A stretch of DNA of 64,000 bases from Rotaria socialis (lineage: Eukaryota; Rotifera; Eurotatoria; Philodinida; Philodinidae), in the NCBI GenBank assembly GCA_905331475.1, contig CAJNYU010002345.1, positions 86,416 through 150,415 of the forward strand, written 5' to 3'. The position numbers and the translations under genes were made by a program. Within the stretch, counting starts at the first letter, position 1, and each line of letters begins with the position of its first letter. Shown one piece after another: positions 55,501-64,000 of this stretch. The notes beneath the pieces were generated by a model. That model had not been told where the DNA came from. It made no database searches and was given only the letters and a program-made list of their open reading frames with translations.

Positions 55501-58378
55501 CATCGAAATTTCGATTCAAGCGATGGAAGAGAAATAGCTGGAGTAGCAGAAACAGTTTGTTTTGATGATTTTTCTTGACCAGAAAGTTTGATTTTTAACG
55601 GAGGCACACGTAAACTTGGTTGTGGTATAGATGATGGTCGAGCATTGCCAGTATCTGTAAATAGAGATAAACACAAATTGTACTTTTTCATTTTCCATCT
55701 CAGTGATAACAGCAAGCAAGAACTTGAAAATGTATTAGTGATAATGAAAGACTTCTCTATCGCGATTAACACTTTAAACATACATAAGTACATGTAGATG
55801 ATCTTGAATACTATCTTTCATAAGATTTCCGACAGATAAATTATTGTACAAGTAATAGGAGAGAAGTGTGTCATCTCTCTTTCGATTGTTTCTAGTGTTG
55901 AGAATAAGAGCTACGATAGGTATGTAAAATGAATAAATACCCGTAGTCTTTTTTGATAGATCAGCAAGCGGCTGTCGTCTTTGAATTTTCTCCCAAGGTG
56001 TTTCTTGTTCAGCTTCAGCATCTTCTTTTCTTTCTTGTTCTTCACGTAGACGTGTTAATTCAGAATTCGTAGTTGTTACAAGATATGTTCTATACATGAA
56101 TTCACATTGAATAGTAGAATACAATAGCTTTTGTTAGCTTTTCATACTTATCAAATGTTTTATGTTCGTCTAATTTGAGAAAATTTCGAATTGATAAACA
56201 TAGATCACAGCCATCTTGCTTTGCGAAAGATACTATTGCAAACGGTAATAATTGTCGTGGAAAACCATTATTTTGAGTTAGTTCAAAGTCGAATACTGTT
56301 TTCTAAATTAAAAAAATTATAGGAAAAAATCTTCTAATCTGTGACAACTCTGGTTGAACGTGTATGCATCATTATATACTGTCACTGTTGTGTGGAATGA
56401 TTGTTTCTGTTTGCTGTTCTAACTTATCATATCATTTGTTGTTAGCTAACATGTTACTCTCTCTTCTTATATATTAACCTAGTGTTAATTACCGTATCGT
56501 GCGTCTATCACTCATCATACTCAATGTAATCGTATGCACTATACAAGCATATATCACTAATGAGTTTATCTTATATTTTCTACGGTTTACAGGATTTACT
56601 GTCCGCGGATTTACTGTCCGTTGATTGTTTTTCTTAGAAAATTGTTTTTTCTCTACAAAAAGTATAATTTTTGCTGCTGAGGATTTACTGTCCATTGATT
56701 GAATAACTTTTCTTTTCCGATTAGCGCTTTTCTCGTTTGAGGATTTACTGTCCATTGATTGCCTCGGAGAATAGACATGAACAGAAAAATATTTATCGCA
56801 ATCAACTATGTATGTTTAGAAGAAGAAAAAAGAATTCAAACAAATATATGAGGAAATAACAAAGAGAATAAGGAATTGATTAATAAATAAACCAAAAAAG
56901 ATGAATGGATGTTCAACTTTTTGGTGGACGCTGAAAATATCTAAGTCCAGCAGCTTTTAAGAATGATGGAATATCGATAATCGAGGTAGCATAATTGCCG
57001 TTTACCATGGGTAGGATTCAGTAAATATAGCAGACATTTTTAGCAAGAGTATGATAAGAAAATTATGTTCTTTGAATTTATATATATTTTTTATAATTGA
57101 TTGTCACATTAATGACTATCTTACCCCTCAATTTGATGAGCATCCGTCATTTTAAATTGAAAATGTATTCAATAGTTCGCTCATTGGCGACTTTTTTGTT
57201 TTTCAACATTTATGTAATTTTTTCCTCAGAAAAGGGATTGGCTGTCAAGACCATTACTCATTTATTAATTTCTCTTCTTCGAAGCAATTAATGGACAGTA
57301 AATCCTCGTATAAAAATAGCGTTAATTGGAATAAAATTTTTCCAATCAATGGACAGTAAATCCGTGGACAGTAAATCGTGTACACGATTTTCTACTGTTC
57401 TTGCTCATACTCAACGGTTGTTCTTTTTCCTTTCTCTGTATATAATATTTACTCTCCTTCTCTCGTTCCATGATCGCTATATAAAGAGTGGACGAGAGAG
57501 AAGAGATCATTCTTTTGGATAATAAACTCAAGAATCGTTACATAATCTACTATTAATCAATTCTACTTACGATAATTTTGTCGCCGACTGATGATAATTT
57601 TGGTCCATTGACAAGTTCACGTGTTGCAATACGTTCATAGGACAATAACTACGAATATATAAAGTTAACTTTTTAAAAACTAAGAGAAAACTTCATTACT
57701 TTGTATTGTATAAAATGAACAGTCTTTGTGGTTGGAGCTTCCAAAAATAATAATTCATCGATTGATCGACAGACAATAATGCCTGTTAAACGTTTTTTTG
57801 GATTTGTTGGGATAACAATTTTTCGTCCTGGTGTTGTCAATTTACCGGACACAGTTTTTATCAGTTTTGAATGATATATTTGTGTAGAAATAACTGAGGG
57901 AACACACTAATAAAAACAAACAATTGTATAGATGAACAAGAACTGGATGAAAAATATAGAAAACAAGCTGCAGTTCAAAATCTTTCTATAGGTCATATAA
58001 TTTTACTTTCTCAAACAAAAATTAGATATAGTTTTGTTTGTTTTTCACTAACACATTCATAATGTCATCTATTTCAGTCTGATTTACCTGCATTTTTTGA
58101 AGTTTTTGTAAATATTTTTTATTTCGATTTGCATCACAAATGAGAGACATTCCGATAAGTTTCCATGGTAAAGAATCTGTACATCGATTATTAAATGTAT
58201 ATTCAACATTATGAACAATGGTATCAAATATGACGCCTTTCGATAAACTTAATATGCTCGCTAAAAGTTCATATCAAACTTAAGAAATGAAATAATTTAA
58301 AAATCATTTTTTACCAGGATCGACCTCCAATGGTATCAACGCCGATGTGGCTAGCTTTCGCTCATCACCGGCCATCAT
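52568..58378 (-). CDS. Large multi-exon protein of unknown function
   Basis: Not recognised. It begins MMAGDERKLATSALIPLEVD (58378), followed by exons with SLSKGVIFDTIVHNVEYTF, GMSLICDANRNKKYLQKL, TTPGRKIVIPTNPKKRLTG, IIVCRSIDELLFLEAPTTK, SYERIATRELVNGPKLSSVG and FAKQDGCDLCLSIRNFLKLD: a compact N-terminal globular part. Then come an RLREEQERKEDAEAEQET coiled-coil or linker with WEKIQRRQPLADL, long disordered Ser/Pro/Lys regions (PSLRVPPLKIKLSGQE, NNSIPKKQIS), an acidic patch (PCSDDDDDFDDDEIDSD), a 65-nt exon (53279-53215, DTCSLDSHRLSTSSCSSLS) and a helical C-terminus (ESLKQAILNVIYIRLKIL, HLEYLLNRIKGMDEINF). The order of a folded N-terminus, long basic/acidic tail and helical end suggests a nuclear scaffold protein, by inference. 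Introns are short except those at 53880-53280 and 57570-56305. Splice phases checked at the 53.2, 53.9 and 56.1 kb junctions agree. Confidence 0.7.
56591..57380. mobile_element. Intronic non-autonomous element with GGATTTACTGTCC iterons
   Basis: The left end carries four copies of GGATTTACTGTCC (56592, 56607, 56681, 56741), the last two followed by ATTGATTG and the second by GTTGATTG. The right end carries three in reverse complement (57290, 57349 and a degenerate one at 57366). The outer two at each end form near-matching inverted termini of about 40 bp with the same internal spacing. The span of 790 bp lies wholly inside an intron of the gene at 52568-58378. Short frames inside (88 and 64 codons) arise from the iterons and are not a transposase. 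A clear target duplication was not found. Confidence 0.75.
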
Positions 58379-58664
58379 TTTGATCTGACCTAAAACAAAA
58401 AGAAAAAAACAACCATATGAATTAATCTCGTTTAAATTCACCTTGCAATTTAGAGTACCCTATGAAAAAGCGATAGATATTCTAGGTGTGAACTATGGAA
58501 AAACAATTGCCAATAAGGATCAGCATTAGATGTATATTAAAAGCGCGACGAAAAACTTAGCGCCATGTCTAGCATCAAGAAAAAAATCTGTTAGTTCTCC
58601 GATTTATTTTCTTACCGTGACTAATAGCTATAGGCAATAGTTAAATAGACTTTTAGTTAGACAA
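58379..58664. promoter_or_regulatory. Presumed bidirectional promoter
   Basis: Only 286 bp separate the first ATG of the minus-strand large gene from the first ATG of the plus-strand gene, so the two probably share a promoter. A TTTTGTTTTAG acceptor directly upstream of the minus-strand ATG implies a 5' non-coding exon inside this interval. No TATA box stands out. Confidence 0.5.
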
Positions 58665-59506
58665 ATGTTTGATGAAGATGAAGAAATTGATATATGTAAT
58701 CAACCATTTTTATTTATTATCATATAACTATTTGTTTCATCTATTTCAGATGAAATTAATAAAAAACAGAAATTACTGCCAACAAATTCCTTACACAACC
58801 AACTGAATAGAATCGAACAAAATATCTTAAAAAAATCTGAAGAATCGTTATCGTCATCAGTATTTAAATGTTAACGTAAATTTTAACTAAAAAATATGTT
58901 TTTTCATAGTGTAATATGTCTCTAGAAGACTTGAGAAATAATACAAATCTAACAAAAAATTCACCTAAAATTGCTAATCTTGATGCTGAGTACTTTTATA
59001 AAATAAAATTTTTCAAATTTATCTAATCATAAAATAGGTCTAGACAAAATTTGATGAAATCCGATGAAAACATTTCCGGTAGATCGAGCCAATTATCTTC
59101 ATTTTCGGATACGAAAAGTACTGAAACGACAAAAAGTGAATTAATTCAACGTATTCTCTATTCTTTTAAACCTACAATAAACTTACAATGCTCGTTGGAT
59201 AATACAACCGATGGATCTCTATCATCGATTAATGAAAGAATCATTCCATGTCAATCATTAAATCTTTCGAATCAAATTTATATTCATTTTAAAGATGCAA
59301 ATGAATTAGGTTTAAAACCTCATACAAATGATTTACTTGAAAGAATTAACTATGCAAATAAATGTACATGTCATCGAATTGAAATTAATTTTAATAATCA
59401 TATTCTCAATCAAGAACTATCCTATAAACAAAAACAATCAATATTACGTATTGTTTTACGTCGACAGCAAATTTTTGATCAATATTTTTCTCAGACATCT
59501 GCGTAA
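58665..59506 (+). CDS. Small unrecognised protein, four exons
   Basis: Exons 58665-58695, 58750-58859, 58910-58989 and 59038-59506 join in frame through GT-AG introns of 48-54 bp to give about 229 residues. The N-terminus is MFDEDEEIDI, then KKQKLLPTNSLHNQLNRIE, a Ser-rich middle (SSQLSSFSDTKSTETTKSEL) and a C-terminal part of better-ordered composition: IQRILYSFKPTINLQCSL, YIHFKDANELGLKP, NKCTCHRIEINFNNHIL and KQSILRIVLRRQQIFDQYF. No known domain was recognised. It is divergent from the large minus-strand gene and may share its promoter. Exact phase agreement at all three junctions makes the model solid despite the unknown function. Confidence 0.75.
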
Positions 59507-60708
59507 GATATCATTTATTAATCTACTCGATACGCTCAAATATTAGTCACTTAAATATATCGCAAAGTTGAACGAAAAAATGAAAGTATTTCGATTTTGC
59601 AATAATTTTTATGGTACTCTATCTATGAAAAGTATTGTCTAGAAAATAACTCGTTCACAAAATGTGCACTAATAAGTTATTGAATTTGTTTTCGACTAGA
59701 AAAAAATTCATTGAAATCTTAAAATTATAGTTCGACTCAAATTAGAACTGAACATGTTTTTCACTCTGATCAAGAAATCTTTCGTTTAATTTAGAAATTA
59801 GTATAAATTAAAAAAACACACGATTAATTCAAATTCTATTATTGGAATAATCTCAATTAGTTTGAAACCATCAGAGAGAAATTCTACTAGCTAATTATAA
59901 TCATACAGATTTCATTCAGAACATTAGTTTGTATTACGTATTGATTCGATGTCATATACATATATATATATATATATCTTTGTTTATAGATTTTGTTAAA
60001 CTAATTAAAAGTGTTGTTGATAATAGATTAACATGTTTTATATTAGATATAATGCTTTAAAAAATGGGGAAAATCAGCTTCTGTTAGGATTGGCTATAAT
60101 GTAGTTCAGATATGCTCTATGAAAAAACTGGGTATTTTGTTTTTACATGACTTCTTGTTTATTCAGTCGATCAAAAAAAAAGAGGCTAAGAAATCAAAAA
60201 GAATAAAGATTAAAAAAAACTTTCTTACCGTATAATTTGTATTTTCTTAGATGTTACTGAACAGACATACACAAGCTAGACATGATTCTTAAAGAGAAAG
60301 ATGAAAATGTATAAACACGTGATAACTAAGTTTCTCTCTATTCTTCTGTCTATGACTAAACAAGCTAAAGTGATCTCGATAATGTATACATATATATATA
60401 TATATGTATGCCGTACAAAGATGAAATTCGGCGGGATGGTAATTATTCATGATATGATTTTCGTTCTTATCTATTTAAATTACTTCAAAATAAAGAACAA
60501 AGAGAATAGTATCATACGAATGCAAACTAATATAATGCCTTGAAATTTTTGTTGTTATCATGCAGAAACATATGCAAGAATTTTTAAACTGATTACTTGG
60601 TTGAGAAAATGAATTAGATTTCAAAACCTATACATATTGTAAATTACAATTTGTAATTTATATATGAAGTGATATTTAAGAGAATTATGACGATATTTTC
60701 GTTTAATT
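59507..60708. other. No gene seen
   Basis: AT-rich. Contains (AT)n runs near 59955-59975 and 60390-60405. One plus-strand 80-codon frame (60301-60543) lacks support. Confidence 0.45.
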
Positions 60709-62096
60709 TAAGGTACCGCTAAAGCAGAATTGGAGTAGATTTTGTTTCTCGTTTATTTATATATGATTTGATAGAGCTTGAAAAGCTGATCAAGAATAAA
60801 TACTTTTTATTTCGATTCGATTTTTTTTGGCGGAGAAAATCTTTAAAAACTAGAACGACTGAAAAATGCTGCTTTTATGTTAAATTTTATTTTTTTACAA
60901 AAATTACCTAATTTCGATTCCAATTATTTTCTGAACATTTTTAAAGTACTCTATTCTGAATCAGCATGAAAAACTGAATAGGAAAATGTTATTTGGTTTG
61001 ATGTAGACTTGAGAAAGAAAAAAATTTCTTATCTCATCTGAATAGCTCCATCAGACGCTTTTTGTAAGAAGAGGCAGAAACAATTGTCTCATCTCATTAG
61101 AGTTGCCAAATCATGGGTTACAACAGTACCTATTTTGTTTTATCAAATTTTTATTTCTTTGTTGAGAAATTTGAATTTTCTCGCTGTTGGGTGATAGTAA
61201 GTAGCAAAAAGACGAAAAATGTGCATTGATTGACCAATTTTCATAACAATAACTAATGCAAACGGCAAAACCAATAGTATATTCGAAATCAGTGTTAAAA
61301 TCTACATCGACTCATATATATTTAGTTGAATTTTATTTTCTGAGAAAAATTCATTTGTGGGGCACTAGGAGAAAATTTTTAGGAAATTATACCTGAAGGG
61401 GGCCACAGGCTTTTTTCCGTCAGAAATATTTTTGTACCAAACACATATGAGTCGATGTAGATTTTAACGCTGATTTCGAATATGCTATTGGCTTTGCCTT
61501 TTGCATTAGTTGTTGTTATGAAAACTGGTAAATGAATGCACATTTTTCGTCGTTTTGCCACATAATATCCCCAAATAGGGAAAAAATTCAAATTTCTCAA
61601 CGAAAAAATAAAAATTTGATAAAACAAAATAGGTACTTTTGTAGCCCATGATTTGGCGATTCTAATAAGATAATATAATTATTTCTATCGCTTCTTACCA
61701 AAAACTGGATAGCTTTACAAGAACGCTCACTGACATATACTTTTCGTCTGATGGAGGTATTCAGATGAGATAAGAAATTTATTTTCTTTCTTAAGTCTAC
61801 ATCAAACCAAATAACATTTTCCTATTCAGTTTTTCATGCTGATTCAGAATATAGTACTTTAAAAACGTTCAGAAAATAATTGGAATCGAAACTTGGTAAT
61901 TTTTGTAAAAAAATAGAATTTAACATAAAAGCAGCATTTTTCAGTCGTTCTAGTTTTTTAAGATTTTCTCCGCCAAAAAAGAATCGAATTGAAATAAAAA
62001 CTATTTATTCTTGATCAGCTTTTCAAGTTCTATCAAATCATATATAAATAAACGAGAAACAAAATTTACTCTAATTCTGCTTTAGCTGCACCTTAT
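60709..62096. repeat. Large foldback palindrome, arms of about 670 bp
   Basis: The left arm (about 60709-61370) reads back in reverse complement as the right arm (about 61395-62096). Matching landmarks: GCTAAAGCAGAATTGGAGTA at 60717 against the complement at about 62085-62065; CGTTTATTTATATATGATTT; TTTTTACAAAAATTACC; GAATCAGCATGAAAAACTGA; GAAATTTGAATTTT; GACGAAAAATGTGCATT. A 67-bp inner block (from GACGAAAAATGTG) matches at about 90%. The right arm has an extra block of about 40 bp near 61670-61740. The loop is only about 20 bp. No open frame of interest; a foldback-type element or a fresh inverted duplication. Confidence 0.85.
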
Positions 62097-63062
62097 AAAA
62101 TTCATTTTTTGCTTTTTATTTTAACACAACATCTTTGAAATTTGATTGTTTTTATTATTAATATTTGTATAAAATAATCCAAATAAAATAGGTATTATAT
62201 AAAATTTTCAAAAATATGACTATATCTATCCTGATATGAGCCCGTATTGAATAGTACCATTTAGGAAGTTGTGTAGCTGTCATATATCAACAACTTCATA
62301 CAATAATGTGAATAAAATGCTAATGAAATTCAAGGTTAAAAAAAGGGCAACTGCGTTAATCATCCAATGATTACCGCGAGAAGAAAAAATAAACTTATTG
62401 ATTCAATAAACCAATAGTTGGATTAATGGATTATGACCGTGCATAGGACGGTAATGTCATTGAAACATTTTCATATTGTTTATTATTTTGATATTCTAAA
62501 TATAGATGAAACTTTTTGATCAGTATAGAACGACTTCTGTAATATTGTTTGCTCTCATATTTTCGGTGATTAGGCATAAATTACGATTATATAAAAATCT
62601 TGATTTTTTAAGAAATTCATGAACCAGTAAGCAGCATAACTACTGTTTAATGATCAATTAAATAAGTATGCTTTTTCAATCGTGTAAAATAGTCTTGACA
62701 CTTTCGTGTTAAAAAACAACTTGTAAGGATAAATAAGAACCCATGTATCATCATTAAATCAGCATTATAGTCTTTTTTCTAAATATATCAGTTGTCTATC
62801 TACAAATCAAGATAGGTAAAAACAAATTTGCCATCAAGAAAATTTTGTTTTGATCGCTGTATCTCTTCGTAATATATTGAAACGCGCCAAAAAACTATAT
62901 TTGGCTTATATTGATTATACGATTAAATATGAACTTAAGTTCAAACAAAACTACGATCTACCTATAAAGCGTCTAATAAAATTTGGCAACAATGAATTAT
63001 TCTTTCATATTTTTAATATTTCAATGGAATAGAAAATTTCGATCTAAAATCATGCTGGTAAT
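62097..63062. other. No gene seen
   Basis: AT-rich intergenic DNA. A 60-codon plus-strand frame (62850-63032) is Lys/Ile/Tyr-rich and unsupported. Confidence 0.45.
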
Positions 63063-63277
63063 TAGAGGTGTCAGAGTTCCCCGTTCCTAGCGTTCTGTTC
63101 CTAGAAACAGAAACGCATCGCAAGCTGCGATTTTAAAGAGATTCTAAATGACTCGAAGTTTTTATCCATTATTCTTTATCATTTTATTTCATAAAATTTT
63201 TCCGTACCCGTTCCTAAGAATGGGAACTCTGGTCGCGTTTCCATTCTCACGGACCAAACGCGAACGCGACACCCCTA
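63063..63277. mobile_element. Short hAT-like MITE, about 215 bp
   Basis: The left end TAGAGGTGTC and the right end GACACCCCTA are inverted (nine of ten positions), followed inside by CGTTCC/GTTCCTA-type repeats (CCCCGTTCCTAGCGTTCTG, CCCGTTCCTAAGAATGGGAA). Flanks CTGGTAAT (63055-63062) and CTCGTGAT (63278-63285) agree at six of eight bases, consistent with an aged 8-bp target duplication. GC content far exceeds the surroundings. Confidence 0.65.
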
Positions 63278-64000
63278 CTCGTGATACTCATAATCATGTT
63301 GGTGTCTAAGTTACTAATCAAAATTAATGTATGATTAATTTTTCCCCGTGCATAGTGAACTTTGCCAGAAATTTATATATTTATAATGCAATATTTCATT
63401 TCGAAAATTATGTAATTCACTAACTGTATACACTAGGGAAATGTTCGTCTATCTATCGGATGATGAAAAGCTTAATTGCGAAGAATTTATTATGATTATT
63501 GTTCCATAAATCAATGATAACGTTTATTTTATGTTTTGTAAATCAACAAAAAGTTGTCTTTCAAATATTCAATAGTAGAAGCTGAAACAGAAAGCAGTGA
63601 TTTTACTTTAATACAAATCAAAAAAGTAATTATAGATGCATTTTTATCTAGCGAGTAAATAGAAGATTGCATTATGGTGATTATATGAGATATCAATCCG
63701 ATTATGTGAGGAATGCTTGCATTGAAATTACGAAATTGAAGTAATCGTAATAGTTTACAATTATTATTCATCTGTCGTAGATGATAAGCATGCGTGAATT
63801 AAAAAAAATTGTCAAAAACAAAAAAATATAATGACAGCTTGGGAATAGATAAGTTCAAGCATTTCGTTTTCGCTTGAAAAGCCTCGGACTATTGTAATAC
63901 AAATGAATCGTCTCTTTTCTTGCGTCGAAAGAATGTTAATAACTAGTTTTTATTTTTCGCTACTCTCGTATTTGATGTGCTTCATTTAATGAGAAAGAGA
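63278..64000. other. No gene seen at the right edge
   Basis: AT-rich. A minus-strand 80-codon frame (63771-63529) has plausible composition (LLRLLQFRNFNASIPHIIGL) but no splice context; it could be part of a gene extending beyond the window. Confidence 0.4.

Noticed and set aside
61379..61627. 82-codon frame in the palindrome
   Set aside because: It lies wholly in one arm of the foldback repeat and has no start context, splice sites or recognisable domain.
1..64000. CRISPR arrays, rRNA operons, prokaryotic promoters or ribosome binding sites
   Set aside because: Spliced genes and GT-AG introns show eukaryotic nuclear DNA; no regular short repeats with unique spacers and no rRNA-like blocks were seen.

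Overview
The window reads as a piece of a compact, AT-rich invertebrate nuclear genome. Genes are dense on both strands, split by many short GT-AG introns of roughly 50-70 bp, and the gaps between them hold degraded transposons. No rRNA, tRNA, CRISPR array or bacterial-style operon was seen. A vertebrate-type arginine ADP-ribosyltransferase, an NHL-repeat protein, a KY-type transglutaminase-like protein and TGTGGG-type telomere-like motifs together suggest a bdelloid rotifer. That assignment is inference: no single marker in the window proves it.

Layout. 1-3.3 kb: the tail of an upstream plus-strand gene, then minus-strand genes for small secreted, extremely acidic (Asp/Ser/Thr) proteins. One of these has a single signal-peptide exon followed by two homologous, phase-compatible terminal exon cassettes. 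4.8-9.1 kb: an FG nucleoporin of RanBP2/Nup358 type with two Ran-binding domains. 10.4-14.3 kb: the large subunit of ribonucleotide reductase. 14.9-18 kb: a mobile-element cluster with an assembly gap, a broken beta-lactamase-like gene and a 2.1 kb region holding a diverged 159-bp tandem array. 19.4-23.7 kb: an NHL-repeat gene, a three-copy diverged repeat and an arginine-type ADP-ribosyltransferase. 25-28 kb: a MULE transposase relic, an inverted repeat and telomere-like palindromes. 28.2-30.3 kb: an unrecognised (possibly perilipin-like) gene. 30.7-32.8 kb: protein disulfide isomerase A3 (ERp57). 33.3-34.6 kb: a SAP plus F-box protein. 34.7-40.6 kb: a long TPR protein that looks like SKI3/TTC37. 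40.9-42.4 kb: ATP6AP2. 42.6-50.4 kb: two paralogous rhodopsin-like GPCRs with a hAT MITE and a KY-type gene between them. 52.6-58.4 kb: a large unrecognised minus-strand gene carrying an intronic transposon, divergent from a small plus-strand gene (58.7-59.5 kb). 59.5-64 kb: no genes, but a 1.4 kb foldback palindrome and a short MITE.

Several genes serve core processes: nuclear transport (RanBP2-like), dNTP synthesis (RRM1), ER oxidative folding (PDIA3), cytoplasmic 3'-5' RNA decay (SKI3) and V-ATPase assembly (ATP6AP2). They are independent neighbours, not a pathway cluster. The most unusual points are the duplicated terminal cassettes, the 12-nt microexon carrying the second PDI active site, the 159-bp array, the intronic element built from GGATTTACTGTCC iterons, and the foldback palindrome.
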